From assembly GCF_016920785.2 (NCBI RefSeq), contig NW_024609836.1, positions 61,297,930 through 61,361,929 of the forward strand: a stretch of 64,000 bases of DNA, read 5' to 3'. The number at the start of each line of letters is the position of its first letter. Within the stretch, counting starts at the first letter, position 1. The notes beneath the pieces are model-generated. The model saw only the letters and a program-made list of their open reading frames with translations, searched no databases and was not told where the DNA came from. The translations under genes and the position numbers were made by a program. Positions 34,023-46,107 of the stretch are shown here, piece after piece. Source of the DNA: Ixodes scapularis. Lineage: Eukaryota > Arthropoda > Arachnida > Ixodida > Ixodidae.

Positions 34023-34027
34023 GTTTT

Positions 34028-35295
34028 CATATTGGTAAGGGGACGTTTTCTAAGTATTCGGGTCGAACATATATTCTCTGGAAGTTAGGAAATGGCACGT
34101 ACTACGTGTCCTATATTTTCTTCAAGATGAGCCCCGATAAGCACCATTTGATTTTTCGCCCACCACCAATAGTTGACACCGAAAAACACCGAAATCGCGG
34201 GAAAATAAAAATTCTGGAAAAATACAAAACAAAACACTTTGAACACGTATAAATATAAATTCCGAAAACATGGAGGTCTAATTACAATGTACTACGATGA
34301 TGACAATGTAACACACGATTTCAAGGGGCCCAGTAACAATTAGGGCACCTCGAAACGCTTTTAGACAGGATTTTTAGCTGTCAAGTGAGTAGTTCTACAC
34401 GTCGGAGACGAGAAACTAACAACACCATGTCGGATAATATAGGATTTTTTTTTCTTTTTGCACACCTTCACGCTGAGAATAAACGCGGAATGTCACTAAG
34501 GCAAAGTGCGGTTTCGTGGCGCCATCTGTATTTGTCGGCGCAAATCACAGGCAGGACAGGGCAGCGCGGTTAACTGGCGTCATCTGTTGCTAGGGGTTAA
34601 AGACACGCCATTGAAAAACACCTGTAGCCGTGGTAATGCGGTGCTGGCTCTTTTCATATTCGCTTATCGTCTCAACTCGCACTCAGACTTATTGAACGAC
34701 GAGATCGACAATTTCCGCATTTCGACGACTTCAGCAAAGCCACCGACTTTCATTTCGTCTTTTAATATAGCTCGCAGTAGATCTGCCAAGTGTTGGCCAC
34801 GTTGATATTCCGGAGTAACAGACGCACTATAAAAGCGGCTCCATCTTGTTGTTTTGTTTCGTGTTGTCGGTGCCTCCTCCTCTCCGCCTTCGTGACGGAT
34901 TCCTGCATTTTTTTTAGTTGCATGTACGCTCATTTTAGTGACGATAATATTCGCAACTCGAACGGCGTGGATTTAATATTTTTTTTCTCTATTTCACAAT
35001 TCTGCCGCCAGGTAGATCCTGTTTCGATGTAGATTTAAATAAGCGGTTCACCGCTTTTCTTCTTCGCGTATTTTCAGCTAGGAGGTTTCGCTTCTCCTCG
35101 AGTTGCAAATGGTAATAGAGGGCTCACATATATGGGCTTGTGCAAGCTGAATCGGAAAGGTACCCGAGAATAACAAGGGTCAAGATACTTTTGAGCAAAC
35201 ATGCTGTACAGAGAGAGAAAGTGAGGGAGAGGAGGAGATGAGTGCGCAGGAACGTCGGAGCGCCATGCTCCGATTTGAGATATTTTGAAGGTTTG
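34028..35295. other. No gene recognised
   Basis: A (T)n run lies at 34444-34455. The words GGCGCCATCTG and GGCGTCATCTGTTG (34520, 34570) form an imperfect local duplication. No supported exon or repeat boundary. Confidence 0.35.
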
Positions 35296-36010
35296 GTGTA
35301 CCGTACGCAAAAGGTTTGCGTACGCAAGAAAATTGCGGGTCTGGAGTGCGCACACGCGTAACGCAATAAAAGAACTAGCGTATTGCGTACGCACGCAACG
35401 CTGCGGATTTTTCGTTGCAGACTAGCGGGCTTTGCGGGAAACTCTTGAGAGGTATCGGGCCCAGCGAGTGCAGCGTCTCAATATGGCGGTCACCTCGACT
35501 GGCGCAGCATGGGCGACGAGGTATTCGGGAAGTTTGGTGTTACGTGAGACCACGTGCTGGGCAATTCTTTTCGGAACCTGTCGCAGTCGAGTCAGATGGC
35601 CGTGCAGCTGAAGGAGTGCGTAGTGAAAATGCTCACCGCTTGCGATGTGCGTGAATGCTGCGAACTGCTTAACCCTAAGCCTCTTCGCGCAGTTCATCAC
35701 CGACGGACAAACGACTCCGGGAAATATCACCGAAGTTATCGGTATCTTATTAAAAGGTGTCTTTTTCACGGGTCTCGGGCTAAACAGGTAGTTTTTAGCG
35801 TACGCTATACTATCGTTTACGTAGGAGCCAGCAACGTTACACTAAAACTGGCTATTAGTCATTTATAGTATAGCGTTACTGGCTCTATATGTACGCAATA
35901 CGCAATAAAAATAGCTGAAGCTGTACTATTGCGTATTGCGTATTGCGTTCTGGGCATGTACACCCCAGGCCCGCAATTTCTTTGCGTACGCCAATTTGTT
36001 GCGTACTGTC
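35296..36010. mobile_element. TIR element with GTACGCAA ends and coding-like interior
   Basis: The left end CCGTACGCAAAAGGTTTGCG and the right end are inverted copies for about 50 bp, through GCGTACGCAA and AATTGCGGG, with CGCAATACGCAATA satellites inside each end. I could not fix a target duplication. The interior at about 35480-35770 reads like fragments of a real protein and is listed separately. Related words (TAGCGTACGGAC) continue to about 36060. Confidence 0.6.
35481..35769 (+). pseudogene. Possible captured host-gene fragment inside the TIR element
   Basis: Stretches with protein-like character sit in adjoining frames: LGNSFRNLSQSSQMAVQLKE and CVVKMLTACDVRECCELLNP around 35555-35680, then QFITDGQTTPGNITEVIGIL and LKGVFFTGLGLNR around 35690-35769. 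Codon-like composition and the lack of repeats set the block apart from the AT-rich flanks. I do not recognise the family. If real, it is a frame-shifted fragment picked up by a non-autonomous DNA element. Confidence 0.3.
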
Positions 36011-37204
36011 GACTAAAACTAACTATTACAAAGTTTTAGAATAGCGTACGGACTTTTAGCTCACGCCAGCGCTAAATTTAGCGCTTGAATTAGCGCAAGC
36101 TACGCAGGAGACCTTTAGAACAGCGTTTCTCCGCAGCGTCGCAAAAACCAAACCATCTCGCGCTTGCAGCGCCACCAAGATACAGTAACAATTTTTATTT
36201 CACACAAAAAATGCTGCAACTTCTCCTCTTCGCCCTCCGTTTATCTCAATATACATTAAGGTGAACGCCTTGCGAATAATGTAAATCTAGGAAATAATTA
36301 AATGAAGCGACACTACAGAGAACAACACAGCTTAACTTTTAATAATTTTGAACCGCGCCTTTGCTTGTCTGTGTAATATAGGAAATAAACGCCTTCAAAT
36401 AATAACGCCAGGTCGATACACTTATCACGAACGGCAATGTTTGAAGCTTTATTGAGGACATGGTGCTATCATCACTACTATTTTATAAACAGGGTACGAA
36501 TTTAAGGACTAACACATTTGGCACGAATTGCAAAAATTTTAATTCAAAACGTTCAAACCTGAAATTGGGCACGCGAATGTAGTTTCGCTAGAAGTGTCAT
36601 GTCAATTCCTCTGACACCTCAAGTCATAGAGGTCCAAATATTAAAAACAAATGCAGCAAAAACGGCGGCCGAGCGTTTCCCTTGCCCTCTACCGGAAGTT
36701 CGTCGTCTGTACATGGTTAGTGAGCCTGATCCCAGGCGGACATTTCCGTATATTTTGATAAAAGTATGAATTATCGCGCTCATCTTGCTCATCGCCAGCC
36801 TCTGCCATTGGTTTTTACTGTAGGGCCGGGCGTTGATGTAACATTTTAACCCGAAAAGCGCCACCGTTTAATCAATTAATTAATCGATTAATTTGTCACG
36901 TTCATTTTCATGCAACATGTTTAAAACGTAAAATGTACTTTTTTCTTCGTTTTTCGCTTTTGCTGCATATGTGATAAACGGCGCAGTACAGTTTCAATTA
37001 TAAACAGGCCTCTGTGTGTCGTTGAGAACAGTTAAAAAAACGCTCACACTCACAGATGCACGAGGCGAAGAGTTTCGCAGATATTTTCCGGCAAGAGTTA
37101 CCTCCTTTGGTTTTAGTTTTATCTGTGTATTTTAGTAGTCTCTGCTAAACGAGCGCTCGCACTTCTTTGAAGCGACGAGGACACGCGCAACCTTCTGCAC
37201 CTCT
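36011..37204. other. No gene; left edge of a TTAATCGATTAA-type element
   Basis: At 36868-36893 TTTAATCAATTAATTAATCG mirrors TTAATCGATTAA words at 38786-38822. These may be two ends of a hAT-type repeat into which the LINE inserted. The rest is unrecognised. Confidence 0.3.
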
Positions 37205-38640
37205 TTGGACTGCAAATCTCGACGCTACGATTTATTTTCAGTTCATATCTTGCTATCTGGATTTTCTAAAGTTTTTGAACGGGCTATGTATTCCCGGATT
37301 CTTTTTTTTTATTTTCGGCATAAGTTTGTAGAGTGTCAGCATGGTTTTTTGAAGGGACGTTCGGTTGAAACAAATCTTTGTTCTTTTTTAAATTACTCTG
37401 TGCCCCTCTTGTTACAAACAGAGGACAAGTTGATTGTATCTCTTTTTACATGTCTGAAGCCTTCGATAAAGTAAACCATGAATTGCTGTTACCCAAATTA
37501 TCGTCATATGGTTGTTGCCCAGAGCTATGTAACTGGTTCCGTAGTTATTTGTCATCTCGACGGAACTCAGTTCGTGTAGATAACAGTCGTTCCGACCACT
37601 TCTTTTCCACATCTGGTGTCCCTCAAGGCTCCATCCTTGGCCCGTTGTTGTTTTTGATATTCATCAACGACTTGCCGTCATATGTTGATAACGCTAAAAT
37701 TTTGTTGTTTGCCGATGACATCAAGCTTTTTATGAAAATTCACTCTTCTATCGACTGCAGATATCTACAGCATGATGTTTCACAGATTGCTATTTGGTGT
37801 ACAGCAAATAACTTATCTCTGCATCCATTGAAAACAAAAGTCGTATCTTTCTCAAGGCGTCACACCATAATAGACTGCGATTATGTTTTAGAGGGAATGC
37901 CTATCAAACGTCTTTCTGTTATAAAAGACCTTGGCGTATACCTTGATAATGTTCTAACGTTTACTGCCCATGTGTCACTTGTCGCTGGCAGTGCAACAAG
38001 AATGCTTGGTGTTATATCTGGTATTACGAAGCACTTTAATAACCCGGCTTCCTTGGTTCGGTTATTTTGTGCCCTAGTCAGGTCTAGACTTCAATTTGCT
38101 TCAGTAGCTTGGAATACGTTAAATAAAACTCAGACATTGAACATTGAAAATGTACAGAAGAGGTTAATACGCATTGTGTATGATCGATACTCTCATCGAC
38201 GCTTCTATTTTGATTGTGAATTTCTTCTTAAAAAAGTTTCGTTGACAAACTTGTCCGATAGAAGAGCGGAACGTGACTTAGTCTTTTTTCATAAGCTAGT
38301 AAACGGTGTATCTGATTGTGGCTCGCTTTTAAGTGATGTTAATTTACATGTTCCCTTCCGACCCACTAGAAATCATTGTACTTTTTACATTAATACTGTC
38401 TGTGATCTCTCGCCTTTATCACGCTGCCAACTGATTTTTAACCGCATCAACAATGCTGAAGTGGATATATTTAGCGGCTGTCGGGTGTTCGCGATGAAAA
38501 TGAAAGTGCTTGTTGCCAATTTGTAACGTTTGTATATTTTTGCCATGTCTCTGTTATTTTAATTCCTCATTTATTATGTGTACCAAAGAAAAGACATGTT
38601 GGTTGTTTTTGGGCACTTGAAAATAAATATTTATTATTTA
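37205..38640 (+). pseudogene. LINE reverse transcriptase, 5'-truncated
   Basis: The copy starts inside the RT domain (LLSGFSKVFERAMYSRIL). It continues in a first frame through HGFLKGRSVETNLCSFLNY to about 37410 and then, after a slip, in the frame 37378-38526 with MSEAFDKVNHELLL, GVPQGSILGPLLFLIFINDL and the catalytic FADDIKLFM near 37710. The thumb and C-terminal part (ARSRLQFASVAW-like, NIENVQKRLIRIVY) follow, ending at 38524-38526. The tail is AATAAATATTTATTATTTAT. This arrangement fits CR1/L2/Jockey-type LINEs. It lacks the endonuclease and cannot be autonomous, although the palm motifs are intact. Confidence 0.88.
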
Positions 38641-38892
38641 TTAATATTATTAAAGTATACCTAAAGTTTGCCAGTCATACAGTTAAGCCCGCCAACATCT
38701 TTGTGGTAAAAGCGTTTAATTTTAATCATTTTTAGAACGACAAATGTTTACAGATTAAGCTGTTAAAAATAAATCGCCACGAAAGCATTAATCGATTAAG
38801 GGGTTGGTTAATCGATTAATTTCCAGCACTAATTTTTATCGCTTATGCGTTCAATAAGGCCATCCTGGCCTTATTGTACAAACATACTTTTT
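38641..38892. other. Right edge of the TTAATCGATTAA-type element
   Basis: TTAATCGATTAAGGGGTTGG and TTAATCGATTAATTTCCAGC at 38786-38827 look like a subterminal inverted repeat. CCAGCACTA may be the terminus. Assignment is tentative. Confidence 0.35.
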
Positions 38893-39650
38893 TTAAGCAC
38901 TTGCACATTTGGGGGTTAGAACGTCAAGAAAACAGTGTACTGCTTTGTGGTCACTTAGCCCTTCTAGGAAGGAGATTGAACGAGCCAATGCAGTGTTATC
39001 AGAAATAATTAAATCCAGGGGGTTGGAACGATCGCCTACAGTTCTAGTCGCAAAATGTACCAGCTGAGTGAGGTTAAACATCGAGCACACATCTAGAAAT
39101 GCACGGGGGCCTGCCTCTCCAAAAGCACTTGGCGCAGTACCGCTCCAATTTATACTGGGGAAGTTAAAATCCCCGAAGATAAACGTGGGGCAATTAGGAT
39201 AGGAGCATCACAAGGCAGAGATGTTATCTTCTAGGCAATCAGTAAAAAACGACATTGCGTCAGGGGGGCGATAGTAAACAGCTATCAATATTCTTTTAAA
39301 ATGAAAATTTAAACACACCCAAAGTGATTCCAGCCCTGTTGATACTGAGATATGCTGGCTTGGAATGTCTTTCTTAATACTGATAAGGACACCACCAATA
39401 CACCGGCCTATTTTGTCGCAACGACAAATGTTAAAGTCATGATTGTCGTCTATAATTTCACAGTCATCTATATCAGGAGAAAGCCATGATTCCGATATCA
39501 AAACAATGCTTGCTTCACATGAGCTGATTAAAGAACACAGATCATCTTGCTTAGGCAGAATACTTCTAGCATTTGTATAAAGGACGCTGATGGTCGTGGA
39601 TTTCGCTGTTACAGAGCAAGGGACGCGAGTATTTGCAGTATTTTTTGAAA
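38893..39650 (-). pseudogene. LINE endonuclease fragment (APE type), no reverse transcriptase
   Basis: On the minus strand from about 39600 the translation reads LYTNARSILPKQDD, then LISESWLSPDID (catalytic Glu), GGVLISIKKD, VYYRPPDAM, and, after a frame slip near 39200, FIFGDFNFPSINW, RSNPLDLIIS and GLSDHKAVHCF (catalytic His). These are the ordered motifs of a LINE apurinic-type endonuclease. The fragment stops at about 38893, where an RT would have to begin. LINE copies normally lose the 5' end, so a 5'-only fragment in the orientation opposite to the adjacent RT piece is unusual. Confidence 0.85.
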
Positions 39651-42600
39651 AACACTAATTGCCGTGGTGTTCGCTGTCACAGAGTTATCCGAAAAAGCAC
39701 TACCCGCGCAATCCTATCAAGTAAGGTCTTTAACAGATGTAGTTACGGGGTTGTAAAATAAAGTCAGCAATGTGCAGCTTATCATAGCATAATTTGTACG
39801 ATTGCGATTGGGATTTTGCAAACGCAAGGAGCCGGCTACGGGCTGCTTATACTAACATTTCAGCCAATAGATGGCTCTAAATTCCTGAAAAGGTCTATTA
39901 CTGCTCCACAACAAATAAATACGCATCCTTCAATGGCACTTCAACAAAATCCGCGCTAAGTTTCGCTTTGGCACATTCTGAATAACACTCACGAAAATGA
40001 ATAGAAAAAAATTTACTCTCCTGTTAATCAAAAAGGTTAAAGTGTTTTCATTCTGCTGAAAAAATCTTAATGTCATAATAGTTTCGATTCGAACGGGAAA
40101 TAAACTTTGGACCTGAGTATTTCTCAGACCACACAGCCAACATACCTTGGGGTACCACCACCAGGGTTGCGTTATCTTGAGAACTGGCACTTACTTTGTA
40201 ATTTTGTTCATTTGTATAACCAATGACAGACAAGAACCATACAAAGATATAGTAATAGCATTTTGGCGATCATTGTATTTATCGAGGGAAACCACCTATT
40301 TTGCCTGACATTCAAGAAAAACTGAAAATCGGGTCAATTTTGAGGCATTTCCTGTGTCATAAACTCAATACTGCCCTTTATTAAAAATTCTGAAGCATTA
40401 ATTTGGTTACTATTTATACCTGTGACACTGTGTTACATATTTTAGTGATATACAGCTGAAAGATATGAGTATCTATTATAGCTTTATATTATACACATCT
40501 GTCGTTTTTTTTTATTTCGGGAACTTTCCGTTCGTTTGATGATTTTGTCATGAATTTTTAGCTAGAAGCACGTCAATTAAGAACATGTTGGCATAGCGGC
40601 TCATTTGGTCCAATGAAAATAGCAATATATTATCTTCGAAACTGTAAGCTTGTATTCTTTGTCAGAGTAGGTCGCCTGAAATAATAACTCATGTTATTAG
40701 GCAACAACGGGTCTGAAAATTGTACAACAAACAAGAATGTCTCGTGCTGCTTCCACCCTTTGTATTGTCTAGAAAATGTTTCAACAAATAAATGCCGGTA
40801 AACTTCTACTGTTTTACATGCAAAAAATAATGTAACAAAGGAAACGGTCCCACCATCTGAGTGTATTTTATTTTTATTTAAAATAACGCTTCCCGCGGGT
40901 ATGTAGGAAGGCTTGGAAGAGTGTATCCCATGCCTTGCCTCATTGTTCGCTTCAAGTTGATTCCAGAGGCGGTGGCGGGGTCGCGCCGCCAGCTCCTTCC
41001 TCTATACCTTTTCCGACATTGTGGTCTTAGAACCACCCATCCCTCTTTCTGCCATTCTGTTCTCGGAGTCAACCCCATCTTCTTCCATCGACGGCGTCGT
41101 CATCGTATCGCTTGATTCCATGCCCTCTGATAACGGCAAACACAGCTGGAAACAAAGTTGCGAAATTGACGTGTGACGACCATTTCATGGTGGGATCTGG
41201 AAATGTTTATAGCCCCTGTTTGTGCAAAAGCGATATCATATCGGTATATTCTTCTATGATCCACGCAATTCTTGTGTAGAGTCTGGTATCTCAAGAAAAG
41301 CAGGACATGGCATATTATGACCATGATGATTCTTGGATTGTGATTCGTTTTTTGACTTTCTTATCAGCTGATGGAGCAATGCGATTGGCTGCGGAGAGAT
41401 CACAAGACGCCCGGGACACGCAACGCCTTTCGTCTCGCACGTTCTCGGCGACCATAAGGTATAAAGGCTGCAAGGTTGAAATTAAATTGAGTTCAAGGAC
41501 CCGTTCAGCCTTGCTCTATACTTGTTTTCCGATCAAGCGTTAAAAAAAGGCCTGGTTCCTCGCGAAGTGTAACTAGTTTCACCTCTTATTTGGTAAATTA
41601 TTGTACTTGTATGCGTATTTTAGAGTAGCTTTCTTTTATTATCAAAACGTGAACGTCGTTTATGAGCATAAAAATGTGTTTTTCCTCTGATAACGATCTC
41701 TCCTAAGAACTACTATGTGAAGGGCATGAAAGAACGCGAAAACATTGGCTTCTCTCGATTTAAAATCGAACTGTGTCTTGTGTGTTTAAACGGACAAGGC
41801 CCATACATGCATTTGCCAGGGCTCTGGAATTCTAGAATAAGCTTAGACAAAACATTGACCCTAATTGCTACATTTCCCTCGGTAAGCGTCTTTTTTTTTT
41901 CAAATGCGTCTATTGTGTCTAATGACGTGAATGACATTTCGCCATTTCGTCTTGTGAACATGATTTGCCCGAAGAAAGAAACATATGTATGCAAGATAAG
42001 AGAGATGGATGTCTCAAGGTAAGAGTTGCCGCCGGACACAGTATTCACGTCAACCCTTGGTCGTGTATTAAATTGATTTTAGTCGCCACGCGTATGATGT
42101 CTTAAACAGTTTTGCGATGTTTTCAATTGCCAGACATAATGTTTTGAGTGTATTAACTAGACGCATCACTATCTGTTGACTGGGCGAGTGGTTGGATACT
42201 AAGTTGGTTACTAAACGGCATGAGAAACTAGGTTCCTAAATTTTTTAATGAAAAGTTCCTACCAATACGCCGCGTTCGTAGATTGCAGGATCAGACTCAG
42301 CGTTTATATATAAGTTAGATTATAATTGGTAATACATATATTTGCAATATTAAGTGCTTGTGTTTTTTAATAACGTGCGTGATGATTTCTATAGTTTTAG
42401 AATAACATACGAGCACTGCTTCATCTTTAGTATGCGCACAATTCCTAGCTCTTCAAAAAGTAAGCTGTTCGATTGGAGTTGTTTTTTCGGTGTACGTCTC
42501 CGACGCTTGTTTTGAGAACTTAAAGAAGTCATGGTTTTTTTAAAGCAAAGTGTAAATATTTACGCATTTGTTCAACTGTAAATTAAATGTCAACATAGTT

Positions 42601-44803
42601 TTGCGATCATACCTGTAGAAGGTATTCTTGTAATAAGGAGATTGTATATACTATGTAACAAGGTATTTGAACCTGGCCTTAAAATAATATTCGCCGAAGA
42701 AACGGTTAACCTCGTGTTAGAAAGTTATGGGTTTCAAGGAAAGTATCATGTAGCAATATGATATTAGTTCCTAGCACAAACCCTATAACTTTCTTGGGCC
42801 AAACTCGCTGAATGTTATGATATGCTGTACAGTGAGTGCCGATCTTCTTTTACAGATCTTAAGTATGACCTGGTCGGAATCTGTAATGTTTAAAGATATA
42901 TCCCGAATGGAATATAAAAAAAAACGTTAAGAAACATTTTCTCAGATAATAATTTCAGAATCACCTTGATTGTGACGAAATTTGCGCAAATATAAATATG
43001 AGTAACTTAAGCCAACCATGTGTAGTTAGCATTTAAATACTTAATTGAACAGCATATAAGTATCTTTCTAGAGCAGGATGTTTCTTCTTACGGGTCAGAA
43101 GAAAGGTGCATTTTCCCGGGGGTATCATTTTGGTTATATCTGTACTCAGGACGACCTCAGTAGTATCAGCAAAAGATAAAAGTATTACGGATCAAACATG
43201 TATTTTAGCTTGTAAAACTCTACTGAACGATCGCCGAATAGTGTTAAGATTTATACATAAACCTTGAATAAACCAAAAATTAAAACCCTTATTGTTGATA
43301 GCCTTTTTACCAGTTGAGTGTAAAGCCTGCTGAAACTCGTTTTGTCAAATGTTGCCAGTTTAGAAATTTATATTTATGTTGGGAAGGTTGCTTTATATAA
43401 AGCTCAGTGTAGTTACGTTAATGATATAGCTTTCCAAAGACAAACGAATATCAAGCAAAAGGTAACTAAGCTAGTAAGTGCCATTGTTTCAAGAAAAAAA
43501 AGTTTGGAAGTGTATGAAGAAGGCTTAAATCTTCATTTTCTATAAAAAACGACCTGGTCGTTTTACTATCTGTTATCCCCAGTGTTGAAAGTGGAGAGGA
43601 GGGACCTTTTGTTGATGCAGCGTGTTTGATAAACATTTTGAACGAAAAAATCGTATTTCTTGCCACAGTGTGCGAAGAAACGGAAGCGATAGCTGTTGCA
43701 CTGTCGCGCAATGCGGATGAATGGTGCCGTCACGTAACCGAGGAATGACGTGCGACGCGGTGGAAGTTTCTACAACCATCCAACATTACGCGTAGCAACT
43801 GTTTGCTGCGTAAATGGGATTTCGCCTAACACGAGCAACGTTGGAAAAAAAGTCTTTCAAACAGACGATACAATGAATCTCCTTTCGTTGCGTAATTCTT
43901 GGCGGGAGGCCAGGGCTGCCCTCTTTGCTCTCTACGAGTGGCACGCAATGGCTTTCCTATCCTCGTGGCAAGAATGAAGATAATAAAGGTGTTTCTTCCC
44001 CCTATTTCCTCCGCACGAGCTGCGACGACAAGCGACGAGGTCGAAATTTCTGCAATCTGTCGCCTATAAAGCTATCGCTTCAAAACAACGTTTTAAGCAT
44101 TTAGTGTGCATTTGTAAAACAGGAGCAGCCTTCCTTAGTCGAACTTAAATAGTACACCGAATGTAAAATAATAAAGATATCTAAGCACTTGATGTTGACG
44201 CAAAAGACACTGTAGCCTCCGTCGCTCAACTCATTGCACATTATAAAATACACGAATAACAACTTTTAAGCAGGTGGTGTTTTTCAAGGAAAACGAACAG
44301 TGGTGCAATTTAGACAGCGCACTTCGAATCCTGAAGAACGTTCATGAAATTCTCTTACTTCCCTGTCCCGCATGCGTGTTAAAATAAAAATAGGGATAAT
44401 TTATGTGCTGATAAAGTGAAGCACGCGGCATAAAATCCAGGATGTTCGGATTGTATTTTTGGAAATATGCCCCAGTTTCCATGTAAGTTCGTACGTCAGT
44501 GTCTTTCCAAGTTGAAAAACAATACGCACTCGTCATAAACGAATTTCATAAAGTTTACAATTGTTCGCTATTTTCCTACTGTATTTTTGTTTCTTGTGAG
44601 TACTGTCATAGGTGAAAATACAGCACAGGTTGGACTGCCTCTTGCTGGAATTTTCCGGTTGAAAACTTTGTGAAGTATAATATTGTTTCTCCTGTCTGAA
44701 CAATTTCTTTGCAAGTACCGACACGTCTCTACTTCTTGCTGAAATTTTTTGCCTAACATATACTTTTGCGTAAACGGCAGTTTTAAAAACATTTACTGCA
44801 ATG
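39651..44803. other. AT-rich, no gene recognised
   Basis: This 5-kb stretch has no domain-bearing frame. A small imperfect inverted pair (AGAAAGTTATGGGTTT at 42720 against AAACCCTATAACTTTCT at 42778) encloses a 45-base loop. TATAAAG at about 41460 and the overlapping short frames at 40878-41115 and 41713-42048 are not supported as genes. Confidence 0.35.
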
Positions 44804-45252
44804 TACAGGGTGTCACAAAAGAAAATTTACACGGTCTTTTTTACCGCAAAAATAACCTAGGCATCGCCGAACGCTCATTCTCCGCCCAAAGGTAGAACTA
44901 AAGGTCACAACCAGATGCCAAATTTTCAGCCCGATTCGATAACTTAATCAAAAGTTATAAGTGATTTTCTGACATTTTCAATAATAAAATGGAGCCCATT
45001 TTTGCCCGTTTTAGGTTTCTGGTGCCATAGAGCCCCATGTGTTTGAAAACTCCGTCGGCCGCCATATTCCCATTGAAATTTTCAGAAAATCACTTATAAC
45101 TTTTGACTAAGAGATCGGATCGGACTGAAACTTTGGCATCTGGTTGTGACCTCTAGCGCTATACCTTTGGGCGGAGAATGAGCGTTCGGCGATGCCTAGT
45201 TAATTTTTGCGGTAAAAAAGACCGTGTAAATTTTCTTTTGTGACACCCTGTA
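44804..45252. mobile_element. Mariner-type MITE with nearly identical 170-bp arms
   Basis: The element, 44806-45250, is flanked by TA at 44804-44805 and 45251-45252. The arms start CAGGGTGTCACAAAAGAAAA and match for about 170 bp, almost perfectly in the first 90, through TAGGCATCGCCGAACGCTCA and AAGTTATAAGTGATTTTCTG. Only about 100 bp separate the arms. The arm similarity suggests a fairly recent or gene-converted copy. No transposase. Confidence 0.88.
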
Positions 45253-45563
45253 GATATCAACGTTCACTGGGTTTGTTTCTTCTTAAATACACCAAGTACA
45301 CGCGTGAACCATCCCGTTTTGAAGGTGTCCTGTTCTCGTAAGCGCCTTGCCAACCTCGCTTTGCGACTGCACAGCTGCGCGCTGCGGCCAAGCGAGGTTT
45401 GCGAAATAGCGGTGTCATCTTCGCGGATATTCCCTGTCTCCGCAGTGCACCCGTGCTCGGCAAGAAGCGCACTCAACGGGGCTAATTTGCCGTGATCAAC
45501 ACTTTGAAAAGTATGAATGTCGCAGTTCATCTCGAATAGATATCGAATAGCGTATTTGAAACC
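45253..45563. other. No gene recognised
   Basis: Both strands carry overlapping short frames (45257-45530 -, 45304-45495 +) with no domain. Confidence 0.35.
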
Positions 45564-46107
45564 ACCGTGAGGGCCGAAGGGATCTAACCCACCTTAAATG
45601 AACCGCAAAATCGGTTTTCTAACGTAGCACGCTTAGATTTACTACAGGGGAGCGATCAGTTGGCGGAAGTATGGAGACAAACTGCCCACGAATAAACACA
45701 ACTCATTGAAAAACGAAAAAAGAAGAACCTGTTAGTTTATTTAAAAAGAAAAATATCTCAGATTGAAAAATAGTACATAAGAGGTACTTGCGCCATGCTG
45801 AAAAAAAGCGTGGTCAATACTTTCGGAAGATCGTCTGCTAAACTCGGTGCCGGCGCGCCCTCGACGCTTCCGGCATCTGTCGGCAGCAGTTCGCAGACAG
45901 CTTGCAATCCCCACGAAATGCAGCCGTAGATTGCTAAAACAGGTTGTTATTTTTTGATGAGCTAAGTATATTCGACGACATTTCGGCTCCATTCTTTCAC
46001 GACCTAATCGCACCTCTAGAGTAAAAAGCAGTGCGATACGTTAAGAAAACGATTTTTGAGGTCCATTTAAAGTGGATTAGGTCTCTTCGGCCCTCGCGGT
46101 ACTTTGG
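45564..46107. mobile_element. TIR element (ACCGYGAGGGCCGAAG ends)
   Basis: The left end ACCGTGAGGGCCGAAGGGAT and the right end are inverted for about 65 bp, through CTAACCCACCTTAAATG and TTTTCTAACGTA. Flanks TTTGAAAC and CTTTGGAAA hint at an imperfect target duplication. The interior (45750-46015) has no transposase. Confidence 0.65.

Larger units (their letters stand above)
28112..34027 (+). mobile_element. Gypsy-family LTR retrotransposon with two nested insertions
   Basis: The element runs from the 5' LTR at 28117 to the 3' LTR end at 34022, flanked by GTTTT at 28112-28116 and 34023-34027, a perfect 5-bp target duplication. Order: split 5' LTR, tRNA-Leu-type primer site, gag, protease, RT, RNase H, integrase, polypurine tract, 3' LTR, with no env frame. 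Domain order RT-RH-IN marks it as Gypsy (Ty3). The LTRs differ by about six substitutions over the shared 156 bp, so the copy is not recent. The coding region is broken in several places. Two later elements sit within the 5' LTR. Confidence 0.93.

Noticed and set aside
38640..39650. Twin-priming explanation for the opposed LINE pieces
   Set aside because: Twin priming places the inverted 5' segment upstream of the sense 3' segment. Here the inverted endonuclease segment lies downstream of the tail.
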